The notes: a model not told the origin generated them from the sequence alone. Counted from the first letter of the stretch, positions 1 to 8,601 are shown. The stretch: 25,397 nt of DNA from a virus (IMGVR_UViG_3300025896_000180:1-25397); one strand, 5' to 3'. A program made the numbers and translations.

Positions 1-110
1 TTGGCGTCGGCGTCCATCATCTTTTTGAGGGCCTGCATCGCGCCAGCCGGGTTCTCTCCGGTGACGCGGTACTTTTTCCCGTCCGGGCCGGTGATCTGGA
101 AAGTGGCCAT
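1..110 (-). CDS. Virion-associated protein, N-terminus only (partial)
   Basis: Only the first 36 codons are inside the window; the gene continues past the left edge. The product begins MATFQITGPDGKKYRV and continues through a GENPAGAMQALKKM stretch. This short beta-hairpin-plus-helix leader is a form I associate with the start of large phage virion or transglycosylase-like proteins, but the catalytic part is not visible. The ATG shares its A with the TGA of the upstream gene (1-nt overlap), so it is translationally coupled to the peptidase-domain virion protein and probably belongs to the same internal-virion/entry group. The function is inferred from position only. Confidence 0.6.
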   Translation of the reverse strand, partial: MATFQITGPDGKKYRVTGENPAGAMQALKKMMDADA

Positions 111-2080
111 CAGTCGACCTCTTCGATGGTGTAGCCATCGATCACGGTGGGCTGCTTATTCTGCGGCTTGTCGGTGGCACCAAAGCCGGCGAGCGGGTTC
201 GGCAGCGCCTTGAGCGCCTGGACGGCCTCCTGGCGCGTCAGTTCGCCCATCTGGACGCCCATCGCGATCTCACCCTGCTTGCGCTTGTATTCGGCGAGGC
301 CACGCATGGTATCGAGGATGATCTTGTTGCCGCCTGGGGTATTCCAGATGCTCGGCAGCGAGCGCGTGAACAATTCAACGTCTCTGTCCGACATGGTGCC
401 AGAGCCCGGCTGACGCTGCGACGGGACAAGCTTGTTGATGAGGGCCTGGGCCGCCTGGATATCGGACATGCCTTCGCCGCCGATCCCGTACTTGGCCATC
501 ATGCTGGACAGGCCGGAAAGCGTCCCGCCGTTCTGGCCCAGAAGGCCGTCGAGCTGGCCGATGATGGCAATATCTGCGTTGGCGTTTAGCCCTTCCTGCG
601 CCATCGTATTGAAGATTTCGGCCTGACCCTCCGCCAGTTTCTTGTCAAACGCGCCTTCTGTCTTCTGGTCGATATTGACCTGTGACGCGCCAGCGCGCGA
701 CTGCGTCGCCTTCCATTCGCCGAACGGGGCAGGTTCACGACCCGCCGCGCGCTCCTGATTGGCGTAATATTCGTACTCCTGCACCCCGGACGGCTGATCT
801 GGCTTGCCGCCATACACCTGTTCGATGTTTCCGGTTCGCTTGTCGGCGCGGAAGATCGAACCATCGCGACCGGTGATCATGTCGTATTCCGGGCTCGGGT
901 TCTGCATCTGCTGAAGCTCGATCTGCGCCTTCTGCATTTGCAGTGCCCTCATCGGGTCCTGCTCGCGCATCTTCTGCTCAAGCATGGCGCCGATGACCTG
1001 CTTCTGCCCGTCATCAAGCCATGGATTGGACATGGCCTGCATGAGCACTTCGAGGGACGGCCCACCCGGCTGCTGACGCGGCACCGAAGGCGCGTTTCCG
1101 GCCATTTCGGGGAGCGTGCCTTGAGCCTGCGCCATCTGAACGGGCGGCGGCTGCTGTTCCTGCTGAGGCTGCCCTATGGCCACAGAAGCCATCGGGGCCT
1201 GCGTGCCGCCAGTCATTGCGGGCTGCGCCAGCATAGCCGGAGACGGGCTGCCGCCTCCTGTGAAGGCATTGCGTAGCCAGTCGGGCGCATTCGCCCCCTT
1301 GCCGCCTGCACCCCAGACGGCAGGCGCGCCGAAGCCAAGGTGCATTGAACCGGGTTGCATATAGCCGTCACCTGCGCCGAATCCGGTAATTCCAGCCGCC
1401 TTGCCGCGACGCACGATTTCCTCGAAAACCGGGCGGTCCTGCGGATTGGCCCAATCGAGCTTCCGGCCATCCTTGTAGAAAAATGCATCGGCCGCCCCGC
1501 CGTGGTCATGCCGAACTGAGCCGACCCGACCGCCCTTCTCACCCTTCCCCGGCTGGCCCCCGGAGAACACTTCCATCGTGACGCCGAGTTCAGGCAAGAA
1601 GCTCATGGCATTCACAAGCTTATTGTCGAGCGGAAGGTTGCGCGTCGCTCCTTGGTTGGCATATTTCAGCCAATCAGAACCGCCGCCGCGAGCGTCCATG
1701 ACTTCCTGAATTGGATCAGCGCCTCCAGAAAGTGTCCGCTGGTCTCCGAACGCCTGCGAAACCCGGCGCGATGCGGGGTCCATGGGCTCAACAGTGCCAC
1801 CACCGGACGGCGGCGGTGGAGCCGGCGGAAACGCGCCCTGACCGCCCGAAAACAGGTTGGAAAACAGACTTCCCGCGCTTGCCTTGCCTGCCGCCTCAGC
1901 CTGGTTCCAATTGCGGTTCTGAATGCCAAGAGCGATGCCTTGCAGCAATTGCCCAGCCCCCTCGCCGACGTTCCTCGCCTTGCCGAAGTTCATCATCATG
2001 GCCTGCGCCACGGCGCGCTTCTTCGCCAATTCCTGCGGCGACGACACGTTGGCATCAAAGAAGAACATCGGCGCGGCCAT
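110..2080 (-). CDS. Virion protein with M15-like peptidoglycan peptidase domain
   Basis: This is a 656-residue structural-region protein. Residues about 160-270 form a peptidase M15/VanY-like domain. An HxxGxAxD zinc signature is visible at H191-D198 (in SVRHDHGGAADAF), and the second zinc histidine lies in GSMHLGFG near residue 247. Pro/Gly-rich (about 80-100) and Gln-rich (about 300-400) linkers flank it, and the C-terminal third is helical with no recognised domain. Such domains are used by short-tailed phages to open the cell wall during DNA entry, so I infer a virion-associated, ejected or tail-tip enzyme rather than the host-lysis endolysin. The start ATG at 2080 lies 1 nt after the TGA of the upstream gene, and the stop overlaps the next start. 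An internal start (MFFFDAN, codon 5) is possible. Confidence 0.8.
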   Translation of the reverse strand: MAAPMFFFDANVSSPQELAKKRAVAQAMMMNFGKARNVGEGAGQLLQGIALGIQNRNWNQAEAAGKASAGSLFSNLFSGGQGAFPPAPPPPSGGGTVEPMDPASRRVSQAFGDQRTLSGGADPIQEVMDARGGGSDWLKYANQGATRNLPLDNKLVNAMSFLPELGVTMEVFSGGQPGKGEKGGRVGSVRHDHGGAADAFFYKDGRKLDWANPQDRPVFEEIVRRGKAAGITGFGAGDGYMQPGSMHLGFGAPAVWGAGGKGANAPDWLRNAFTGGGSPSPAMLAQPAMTGGTQAPMASVAIGQPQQEQQPPPVQMAQAQGTLPEMAGNAPSVPRQQPGGPSLEVLMQAMSNPWLDDGQKQVIGAMLEQKMREQDPMRALQMQKAQIELQQMQNPSPEYDMITGRDGSIFRADKRTGNIEQVYGGKPDQPSGVQEYEYYANQERAAGREPAPFGEWKATQSRAGASQVNIDQKTEGAFDKKLAEGQAEIFNTMAQEGLNANADIAIIGQLDGLLGQNGGTLSGLSSMMAKYGIGGEGMSDIQAAQALINKLVPSQRQPGSGTMSDRDVELFTRSLPSIWNTPGGNKIILDTMRGLAEYKRKQGEIAMGVQMGELTRQEAVQALKALPNPLAGFGATDKPQNKQPTVIDGYTIEEVD

Positions 2081-2081
2081 G

Positions 2082-3074
2082 TCAGCGTCCCCCCTTCTTC
2101 TTGAGCGCCTTGGCGTAGTTCACGGCCATCAGGCCATCCGGGCGAACAGCGACCGCTTCCGGCTTTTTCTTCGCCACTTCCTGCGCCATCAGGCCGATTT
2201 GCGGCGTGTCGTCGCCCTTGTATCGGTACGACCAGATTCCCATGCCGTCCTCGGTCTCGCCGATCTTTTCCTTATCGGTCTTCGCGCGCTCGTCCGACAG
2301 GGCAAACAGCCCCCCCAGCCCGCCAAGAAGGCTGCCGAAGATGCCGCCATTGGCCGCCGCCTGCTGCGCCTTCATGTTGTCGTAGTTGGCGATAATCCCG
2401 GCATTGTCCGTCGTCGGGATGGTCGAGCCGTTCATGCCCGTGAACTGCGGCTGCTGCACCTGAGACCCGGACATAAGACCGATGATTTCGTTGATGGGCT
2501 GGTTGCGCTGGGTCAACGCCTCCTGCACCGCCTGTCCGCGCCCCTGAAGCAGGAGTTGATTATACGCGTCGTTTTCCTGCTGCCCGAACTGGCTCATGGC
2601 CTTTTCATAGGCCGGGGTGCCAAGCTTGATACCCTGATTGGACAGGCGCGTTTCAAGCGCCGTCCGCTGATCCTGAAACTTCGGATCGAGCCGCTTGCGG
2701 CCAAGATCCATAAGACGGCTTTCCGTCGTATCGTTGTTCAGGTCGACAGGCTTTCCAAGATAGTCGTTCAGGAAAGAGGACTGCGTGTTGGCCAGAGTGC
2801 CGAGGTTCAGTTTTGCCTGATCCTGCTGGTCCTTGATGGCCTGCTGCTGCGACGAGAGCGTCTGGTTGACCGTGAAACGCGGGATTTCATACGAAAGCCC
2901 GGTGTACGGGTCTTTCATCGTATAGGTGCCGGTCTGCTCGCTGGTCCTGGTCCCGTCCGGCGTGACCTCGTTCGGGTTATTCAGGAACGCGTTCGCAATG
3001 GCCGTGGAGACGCTGGTGCCGGTCTGGGCGGCGCTCGTCTCCTTCGGGGGTGTGGGTTCTGGCGCTTTGCCCAT
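2082..3074 (-). CDS. Virion protein with C-terminal S74-like chaperone domain
   Basis: This is a 330-residue protein. The N-terminal 220 residues are Gln/Asn-rich and helical, resembling DNA-ejection or tail-needle proteins. A glycine-rich hydrophobic stretch follows (GGIFGSLLGGLGGLFAL, about 243-259). The end matches the intramolecular chaperone (peptidase S74, endosialidase-type) pattern: SDERAK, then GIWSYRYKGD, then GLMAQEVAKKKPEAV. In that family the Ser-Lys pair of the SDxxxK motif drives autocleavage after trimer folding. Here the chaperone follows a short non-fibre body rather than a long beta-helical fibre, so it may serve an injected or needle trimer. The gene lies directly against its neighbours: TAG at 3075 adjoins the ATG at 3074. 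Confidence 0.72.
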   Translation of the reverse strand: MGKAPEPTPPKETSAAQTGTSVSTAIANAFLNNPNEVTPDGTRTSEQTGTYTMKDPYTGLSYEIPRFTVNQTLSSQQQAIKDQQDQAKLNLGTLANTQSSFLNDYLGKPVDLNNDTTESRLMDLGRKRLDPKFQDQRTALETRLSNQGIKLGTPAYEKAMSQFGQQENDAYNQLLLQGRGQAVQEALTQRNQPINEIIGLMSGSQVQQPQFTGMNGSTIPTTDNAGIIANYDNMKAQQAAANGGIFGSLLGGLGGLFALSDERAKTDKEKIGETEDGMGIWSYRYKGDDTPQIGLMAQEVAKKKPEAVAVRPDGLMAVNYAKALKKKGGR

Positions 3075-3533
3075 CTATCTGTTTTCCTTATGAAAACCGT
3101 TCTTCCGCCACACGTCGTCACCAAGGACGAAAAACACTTCTGGCTTGTCGCGACCCCGCAACCTCGGGACCGGGTACATTTCGAACCCCAAAGTCGTCAG
3201 GATGCGCGACAGGCGAAGATTTTCGGGGTCGACCCGCATCACCACCGCCTGGCACCGCAATTCGTTGAACGGGTACGAAAACATCTCCCAGAGGATGGGC
3301 CTCGGGAGCCATCTCGGGGTATCGGCAGCGCCGGAAATCTCCACCACGCCAGCCTTGCGATCGTAGTTGTGGTAGACTAGCCCAGCGATCATTTTGCGTT
3401 CGGCATTGAACACGCCGAGAGCAGAGCCCTTGCCGAAGTCTCTGGCCTCGCCCCATACCCGCCAGGATATGAACTCGCAGATTGCTGCGTATGTGTCCGG
3501 GTCTTGCTGCCAATGAGCCCAGATCGGGGTCAA
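3075..3533 (-). CDS. GNAT-like acetyltransferase-fold protein
   Basis: This 152-residue protein has a GNAT-like pattern: a central beta-strand region (GVFNAERKMIAGLVYHNYD), a following strand/helix segment, and a C-terminal NLRLSRILTTLGFEMYPV segment resembling the last GNAT helix and strand. Small GNAT-like proteins of this kind are often found between the tail and ejection genes of short-tailed phages, and their substrate is unknown. The start is TTG at 3533 (TTG ACC CCG), overlapping the previous stop as TTGA and preceded by an AAGGTGG ribosome binding site. No closer ATG fits. The acetyl-CoA loop (Q/RxxGxG/A) is not clear, so activity is uncertain and a structural role is possible. Confidence 0.62.
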   Translation of the reverse strand: MTPIWAHWQQDPDTYAAICEFISWRVWGEARDFGKGSALGVFNAERKMIAGLVYHNYDRKAGVVEISGAADTPRWLPRPILWEMFSYPFNELRCQAVVMRVDPENLRLSRILTTLGFEMYPVPRLRGRDKPEVFFVLGDDVWRKNGFHKENR

Positions 3534-5431
3534 ACGACCACCTTCCCCGTCTCGAATGTCACGTCCATCGATACCAGTTCAGCGTCTGGAGCGACCGTCG
3601 TTCCGCTCGTCACCTGGATCATCGGCGAAATGGCATAGCCGGTCCTGCCGATGGACACCCAATTGGCGCGAACCTTGCTGACAACCGGCGTGTCCCAAGA
3701 CGAGGAATCCCACTCCGCAGCGTCCCACACGCCAGCCGTGGTCCCGTTTTCCGCAGATGATGGCGCGGTAGGCCAGTTCAGCGTGTAATTGATGCTGACA
3801 GAACTTTTGGCGATGAAGTCCTGGCTATAGGTGAAAGTCGGGCGGGCCTGGAGAACGCGCTTGACGACGCTTTGCGCCCCGAGCGTTTCAAAAAGACCCG
3901 CATAGCGCGCCACATAAACGGTCCCGTCGTCAGTCCCGCCCTGTTCCGCGTGCTTGATCTTGCCGTCTGCCGTGCCGAAATACAGCTCGCCTTCGTGATA
4001 GGCGAGGCACTGGACATCCCACCCCGTGTATTTCGCCCAGGCGCCGGTTTCGAGGTTGACGATGAAGCAATAAGGGTCATCCGTCACGCGGTCGGCGTTT
4101 CCCCCGCCCCAGACGAACTCACCCCATATGCCTTCGCCCCAATCGGCAGATGGCGTCCATGTCTCGACCTGGCCCGGAACGCTGACGACGGCGATATTCT
4201 TTTCGGGCCACTTGGCGATTTCCCACGGACGGGAACCGCGTGAGATGGCGTCCTGTTTCCAGACAGGTTCGATATTGCGCGTGATGGCGGAAAGCGAAAG
4301 AGCGGCCGGATCTTTCTGCATCACCTGAGACAGCGGTACGCCGCCCGACTTGGTGAGGATGATCAGGTCGCCACCCGCCTGCATCGTGGCGTTTCGCCCG
4401 AGAGGCGCGTCCATGTCGTAGCGGCCGACCAGACGCCAGTCGTTCGCATCGGCCGGGTTAGAGCCTTCGTAGACGGCAACCTCGCCCTGCGACGACACGA
4501 ACACGCACTTGTCGTCCAGCCCGTCTCCCGCGTCGAGAGACCATGTGGCGCCCATCAGCAGCGTCCCGCCGCGTCTGAACACGCCGTCCAGCGTTAGCTC
4601 AGTTGCCGCCCCGCCGACCGCGTCAACAGGGAGATACCACGCGCTTTTTGTTGCGGCTTGAACAAAAAACAAACGGTTCCGATACGGCCAGACGTGGATG
4701 AAGTCCGACGTGTCGACGCCTGTGATCGACGGAACCGCGACGAGCGTCCCATTGACCGTTGCCGACCCTGTCGCGCCATCGGTCAGCGCTTCATTGTCCT
4801 GGAATACGCCGGAAACCGTTTTGATGCGGAGAGTCCCCGATGCGGTCGTTCCGGAGATCGAGACGATGACTGCCGTGGCCGCCGATGTGCCGCCGGTAAT
4901 GGTCTCCCCGACCGCAAAATCCCCCGTGCCGCCGTCATACGACAATTCGTTCGTCGCATCGTCGATCTGACGCCAGAGCGCTCCATCGAACGAAAGAAGC
5001 GTGTCCGCGCCGTTTGCCGCAATGAGGTAATCGCCGCCAACGGTCGAAAACAGCGTGCTCGAATAATAGTCTGCGGTCTGACTCGCGATCGATTGGGCCG
5101 GAGGGATGGTCGGCGATGCCGGCGTTGTGATGTCGTAAATCGCCCCGTTGGAAGCCGCAAACAGCTTTGCCGTGCCGCCGGACTTGTAGGACATCAGCGT
5201 CTCGACTACACGGGCGCTTACCGTCGCGTGGCGCGTCGCCCCCCCGCGCACCACGACGCCAGTCTGCGTCGGCCGCCAGTTTTCCAGAACGATGGCCGCG
5301 CCGGGCTGCGCCAGCGCAAGGCTCTCTGACGCCACCCAACCACGGATCGGGGCCGGGAACGTGTATTGCTGATACGTGGGTGCTGCCGGAGCCTTGTAGC
5401 GCGGCGCGACGCGGGCCTCGCGTACCCTCAT
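3530..5431 (-). CDS. Tail nozzle / packaged-DNA stabilisation-like protein
   Basis: This 633-residue protein is rich in beta-strand repeats with many Trp and Gly residues, for example GIWGEFVWGGG and WDAAEWDSSSWDTPV. The opening FPAPIRGWVASESLALAQPGAA is typical of the N-terminus of short-tailed phage nozzle or stabilisation proteins, the functional equivalents of P22 gp10 and T7 gp12. The body reads as a beta-propeller-like fold followed by a C-terminal beta-domain. It would form the tail end below the adaptors and hold the packaged DNA. The gene is ATGA-coupled to the preceding adaptor, and its stop overlaps the TTG start of the GNAT-like gene. The assignment rests on size, order and N-terminal style. 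Confidence 0.65.
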   Translation of the reverse strand: MRVREARVAPRYKAPAAPTYQQYTFPAPIRGWVASESLALAQPGAAIVLENWRPTQTGVVVRGGATRHATVSARVVETLMSYKSGGTAKLFAASNGAIYDITTPASPTIPPAQSIASQTADYYSSTLFSTVGGDYLIAANGADTLLSFDGALWRQIDDATNELSYDGGTGDFAVGETITGGTSAATAVIVSISGTTASGTLRIKTVSGVFQDNEALTDGATGSATVNGTLVAVPSITGVDTSDFIHVWPYRNRLFFVQAATKSAWYLPVDAVGGAATELTLDGVFRRGGTLLMGATWSLDAGDGLDDKCVFVSSQGEVAVYEGSNPADANDWRLVGRYDMDAPLGRNATMQAGGDLIILTKSGGVPLSQVMQKDPAALSLSAITRNIEPVWKQDAISRGSRPWEIAKWPEKNIAVVSVPGQVETWTPSADWGEGIWGEFVWGGGNADRVTDDPYCFIVNLETGAWAKYTGWDVQCLAYHEGELYFGTADGKIKHAEQGGTDDGTVYVARYAGLFETLGAQSVVKRVLQARPTFTYSQDFIAKSSVSINYTLNWPTAPSSAENGTTAGVWDAAEWDSSSWDTPVVSKVRANWVSIGRTGYAISPMIQVTSGTTVAPDAELVSMDVTFETGKVVV

Positions 5432-6042
5432 GGCGTGCGCCCTCTGTCATCGAAGGATGCAAGGTCGTTCAGTGCGGCTTCGTACTCCGCTTGATGGTCC
5501 TGGTAGTCCATGCCCTTGTGCCTGCGCCAGCGCCAGATCACGCCGAGCAACACAAGCTCGTCAGGGATGACCGGAACGTCGCTATCGCTTGCCCACGCGG
5601 CCGAATTCGCCGTCGCGTTCCAGTTTTTTGACTGGTAATGCACGGTGGCAGTAGCCGCATCGGCAAGGTACGGCCAGAATTCCATCTCTGTGCCGCGAAG
5701 GCGGAAGAACCGTGGAGTGCCGGCCGTAGCGGGTAGCGCGTTCCATTCGTCGGCCGAGAGCCCGCCACGGAGCGGGGCGCTGCTGTAAATGACGGACGTT
5801 CCCTGCTGAAGCCGCGCGAAGTCCGAAGGCAGGGAATGCACCTTCGCCGTCCCGTCGCCGGTCAGCGTCGTACTCTGCTGCATCTGGCCCCAATCAACGC
5901 GACGTGCGATTTCCCTGCACGCGTCTGTCGAGAACTGGACGATTTCGAGCGCGTCCTGGTCGGTGTTCGCTACGACGGCGTCAAAGGGCGCGACGCCGAC
6001 GTTCTTGGCCGCCGCTTTGGCGATTTCAAGGATGGTCATCAT
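5428..6042 (-). CDS. Head-tail adaptor-like protein (second of a tandem pair)
   Basis: This is a 204-residue protein. It has an N-terminal helical part (TILEIAKAAAKNVGVAPFDA...QFSTDACREIARRVDW), a beta-rich middle containing LPSDFARLQQGTSVIY, and a C-terminal helix (YEAALNDLASFDDR). The layout matches short-tail adaptor proteins of the T7 gp11/SU10-adaptor type, which sit between the portal and the nozzle. It shares the helix, then LPsDFxxL, then beta, then C-terminal helix plan with the gene just upstream, suggesting an old duplication. ATGA overlaps couple it on both sides. Starts at 6042 and 6039 (M-M) are both possible; the first fits the overlap. Confidence 0.65.
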   Translation of the reverse strand: MMTILEIAKAAAKNVGVAPFDAVVANTDQDALEIVQFSTDACREIARRVDWGQMQQSTTLTGDGTAKVHSLPSDFARLQQGTSVIYSSAPLRGGLSADEWNALPATAGTPRFFRLRGTEMEFWPYLADAATATVHYQSKNWNATANSAAWASDSDVPVIPDELVLLGVIWRWRRHKGMDYQDHQAEYEAALNDLASFDDRGRTP

Positions 6043-6629
6043 GGCGTGACACCCTGAACCCGCACGACACCGTCGCCATAACGGGCGCGATCATCGTCAA
6101 CCTTCATGTTGCCCATGGCCGAAACGAGCATCCTGCCGCATTCCGACGCCTTTTCCGGGTCGTTCAGGAAGTTGGCGGCTTCAACGGCGACCGCGTAGAG
6201 ATAGACCGCCGGATATGTCGCCAGCAGCCAATTCGAAGTCGTCAGGCTGGTCGTTAGCGTCGAAAGCTTGGCGTAATAGGTGCAATCCCTGTCGCCTGTC
6301 AGACCGTAGATATAGACCGACGCGTCATCGATCGCATACGATTGGTACTGCGATCCGGAGAGCTTGGTCTGGGAAATTGTCACCTGCCGCATCACGCGGT
6401 CCTGCGCATCGTAGACGTGCAGCATTTCGAGGAAATCTGTCGGCAGGGTCGCAACGCCGGATGCGAAGGTAAGCGTCGCGTCGGTAAGCTGCTTGCGGTG
6501 GCGAAGCTTGGTGTTCAGCATGGCCTCGGCGGACTGCACAAGGCGCGGGAACACGTCGGAGATAGCGCGGTTGCCGACCTTTTCGGAGACGGCAAGGCGG
6601 AGGTCGAGATAGTCGCTATACGCTGCCAT
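6039..6629 (-). CDS. SU10-adaptor-type head-tail adaptor protein
   Basis: This 196-residue protein resembles the SU10-adaptor family. An N-terminal helix is followed by VFPRLVQSAEAMLNTKLRHR, then TLTFASGVATLPTDFLEMLHVY, a beta domain, and the C-terminal helices WLLATYPAVYLYAVAVEAANFLNDPEKA. Proteins of this family form the dodecameric ring under the portal and receive the nozzle. Its place between capsid and nozzle genes supports this. The TGA overlaps the ATG of the next adaptor gene, and its own start lies inside the end of the upstream small gene (14-nt overlap). Confidence 0.75.
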   Translation of the reverse strand: MAAYSDYLDLRLAVSEKVGNRAISDVFPRLVQSAEAMLNTKLRHRKQLTDATLTFASGVATLPTDFLEMLHVYDAQDRVMRQVTISQTKLSGSQYQSYAIDDASVYIYGLTGDRDCTYYAKLSTLTTSLTTSNWLLATYPAVYLYAVAVEAANFLNDPEKASECGRMLVSAMGNMKVDDDRARYGDGVVRVQGVTP

Positions 6630-6942
6630 CCTTGGTCCTCCAGGCGCGGTTGTCGCTGTCGTTCAGCCAACGGGAGACGAACTTGTCGTCACCACCACCA
6701 ACAGCTTGGGCCATGCCGCTATCGAAAAATGTGTTGAGCGGGATGGAAGCGATTTGATGGTAGTCGCCGGCCCACCCCCGGCGGGCGATGTTGCGCTGTT
6801 CAGCGTTCACATCGATAAGGCTTTGGACGGGGTAGTCCGTGCGATACACGATCTTCTCGCCGTCGTAGTAACTCCAGACGGAACGGCCGGTCTCGTAGTC
6901 GTAATCGACCAGTTGGAAGCCGTTTTCGTCACGAATCGTCAT
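6616..6942 (-). CDS. Hypothetical structural-region protein (108 aa)
   Basis: I do not recognise this protein. It is acidic and rich in Asp, Tyr and Trp (DYDYETGRSVWSYYDGEKIVYRTDYPVQSL), with a mixed C-terminus ending RWLNDSDNRAWRTKDGSV. No signal peptide or membrane segment is visible. It is ATGA-coupled to the 57-residue gene upstream and overlaps the adaptor gene start by 14 nt, so it is part of the head-completion/adaptor cluster. A connector or minor virion role is an inference from position alone. Confidence 0.65.
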   Translation of the reverse strand: MTIRDENGFQLVDYDYETGRSVWSYYDGEKIVYRTDYPVQSLIDVNAEQRNIARRGWAGDYHQIASIPLNTFFDSGMAQAVGGGDDKFVSRWLNDSDNRAWRTKDGSV

Positions 6943-7112
6943 TTCTTGGCGTCTTCCTTGACGCGGGACAGCGCGCCGGATTCGATGCCGTCAAGCGCGG
7001 CTTCAACCGGCACGTCGATTTCAGTCCCCTTGCGGTGGCGAACGACATCGCCGTTGTCGGCCTTGGCCCAGAAGTCGCGATTGATGCGCACTTTCACCAG
7101 TTTCTCAGCCAT
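6939..7112 (-). CDS. Small hypothetical protein (57 aa)
   Basis: This small charged protein (MAEKLVKVRINRDFWAKADNG, then a VRHRKGTEIDVPVEAA segment) has the look of a short beta-barrel or head-associated peptide. I place the start at 7112 because GGAG lies six bases before that ATG; an in-frame ATG at 7124 would add four residues but overlaps the ribosome binding site. It is the first gene after the terminator at 7125-7155, so it depends on read-through or another signal. Similar short proteins lie next to capsid genes in many phages, but I cannot assign a function. Confidence 0.65.
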   Translation of the reverse strand: MAEKLVKVRINRDFWAKADNGDVVRHRKGTEIDVPVEAALDGIESGALSRVKEDAKK

Positions 7113-7124
7113 CGGGCTCTCCAT

Positions 7125-7155
7125 GAGAAAAGGGGCCAGCCCGTAGGCCAGCCCC
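7125..7155 (-). terminator. Rho-independent terminator with UACG tetraloop
   Basis: On the minus strand, GGGGCTGGCC and GGCTGGCCCC flank a TACG loop. As RNA this is a 10-bp stem (two internal U-G/G-U wobbles) closed by the unusually stable C(UACG)G tetraloop, followed by UUUUCUC. It lies after the major capsid and the 138-residue capsid-associated gene. It would therefore raise capsid transcript levels relative to the adaptor and tail genes downstream. Confidence 0.85.
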
Positions 7156-7179
7156 TCTCGTTTCTGTCCTGCCGCGCGA

Positions 7180-7596
7180 TTACTGGTCGGCGAACGTCGG
7201 CGCACTGGCGGCAGCGACGACGCCGCTGAGGCACCAATTGACGCCGTTGGTGCATTCCACCCGAACACGCGTGCCGGGCTCTGGGACCAGGACGTTGCAT
7301 TTCGAATTGGAATTGCCGTCCGGGCCAATCGAGTCAGCGGCCGGGGCGTCGTCGACATAGAGAAGCCCACCGATGAAGTAGTTGGTGTTCGACCCCGTAT
7401 TGAGCTGCCAGTCCTGGGCATCCGCCGCCACGCCGGCATACACGAACTCGAACCACAGGCCCTGATCGGCCGTGGGGAGCGAGATCACGATGTCGGCCGT
7501 GAGGTCGGGGATGTAGTGGACCATGCCGGTATTGTACGCCTGCACCGTATAGGTCGCGGCGTCCGGGATGGTGATGGTTTCGTAAGCAAGAGGCAT
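7180..7596 (-). CDS. Capsid-associated / decoration-like protein
   Basis: This 138-residue protein is beta-rich. Segments such as ETITIPDAATYTVQAYNTG, YIPDLTADIVISLPTA and GLWFEFVYAG suggest a jelly-roll or immunoglobulin-like shell protein, and the final GVNWCLSGVVA strand is hydrophobic. It begins 12 nt after the major capsid gene and ends just before a strong terminator, so the two are made at a similar high level. That supports a head decoration or head-fibre role. I do not recognise a named family. Confidence 0.6.
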   Translation of the reverse strand: MPLAYETITIPDAATYTVQAYNTGMVHYIPDLTADIVISLPTADQGLWFEFVYAGVAADAQDWQLNTGSNTNYFIGGLLYVDDAPAADSIGPDGNSNSKCNVLVPEPGTRVRVECTNGVNWCLSGVVAAASAPTFADQ

Positions 7597-7608
7597 CGTC
7601 GTATCTCC

Positions 7609-8601
7609 TTAGCTCGAAGCCGTGAGGCCGTAGAGATCGGCAGCGACGCCGAGCCCGCGCTCATTCTTGACCTTCAGCGTGCCTTCGCCGATGATCACGC
7701 CCTTGTCGGCGTCGCCGGTCTTGGCGACATCCTTGTCTTCCTGGATCTTGCGGAGCCACATGAATTCCATGAACTCCGTGTCGATGAAGAAGGCGTTTCG
7801 CGCGACGGCCGCCGAGGCAGCCTGCACGCGGTTCGGCATGATCGTGACCTTGCCGAACGGGCCTTCGTACATGTCGGCGTTCGCCACGATGCTGTTGCCC
7901 TTGCCGGAGTTGGCGGCATAGCGGAACGACGCGACGTTGGTGTCCGACATGAAGGTGACGAAGACCGACTTCACGTAGGGCGACACGGAGACCACCTTGA
8001 AGTTGGCGCCCTCTTCGTAGCCCTGCTTCATCACGTCGTCGAGAATCACCTTGGTGAAGGCGCGCTGCGTGCCGTTGGTCGCCGCCACGGTAAGGCCCGT
8101 GCCGGAATTGAAGCCGCCGTTGGAACCGCCAGCGTCGCGGTTCGCGTTGGTTTCGATCCAGGTCGGGAGACCGCCGAACTCGCGCGTCGCACCGCCAACG
8201 GAGGCGTTGTTGGTGACGATGGCCAGTTCCACGTCCTTGCGGACTTCGACGCCCTTCTTGAGCTTCTGGTACTTGCGCTTCTGGACGTTGCCGGCTTCAG
8301 AAACGACTTCCTGCGTGCCGGAGATGATCCAGGTCTTGCGCATGATCTGGGTGTAGTTGCCCAGCCGCTCCGGCGGGGTGATGGCGCCGAAGTTGTATTC
8401 GTTGCCTTCCGGCTGGATGTTCTCGGCGGGAGCCGCCAGCTCGTCAGTCTCCCACTCGGGGTGGACCGACTCGCACTTGCCCTTGGGGATCATGCTGTAG
8501 ATGGGCGTATCTTCGGGCGTGATGCGCGACACCACGTCCGACAGTTCTTCCCTGTTACCGACCGCCGAGGTGGTAACGAAGGTGTTTGCCACAGAGGCCA
8601 T
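7609..8601 (-). CDS. Major capsid protein, SU10-MCP (DUF5309) type
   Basis: This 330-residue protein has the SU10-type HK97-fold major capsid pattern. The N-terminus REELSDVVSRITPEDTPIYSMIPKGK, a GNYTQIMRKTWIISGTQE motif in the E-loop/spine region, a conserved KKGVEVRKDVELAIVTN helix and a C-terminal GPFGKVTIMPNR...FFIDTEFMEFMWLR domain are all visible. It assembles the icosahedral head on the scaffold encoded immediately upstream. The start ATG at 8601 has GGAGA about seven bases upstream. Its position between scaffold and decoration gene and before a terminator is standard. Confidence 0.9.
   Translation of the reverse strand: MASVANTFVTTSAVGNREELSDVVSRITPEDTPIYSMIPKGKCESVHPEWETDELAAPAENIQPEGNEYNFGAITPPERLGNYTQIMRKTWIISGTQEVVSEAGNVQKRKYQKLKKGVEVRKDVELAIVTNNASVGGATREFGGLPTWIETNANRDAGGSNGGFNSGTGLTVAATNGTQRAFTKVILDDVMKQGYEEGANFKVVSVSPYVKSVFVTFMSDTNVASFRYAANSGKGNSIVANADMYEGPFGKVTIMPNRVQAASAAVARNAFFIDTEFMEFMWLRKIQEDKDVAKTGDADKGVIIGEGTLKVKNERGLGVAADLYGLTASS

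Noticed and set aside
1923-3380. Long plus-strand open frame (485 codons)
   Set aside because: It lies antisense to the peptidase-, S74- and GNAT-type genes, has an Arg/His/Leu-rich composition typical of mirror frames, and has no ribosome binding site or family signal.
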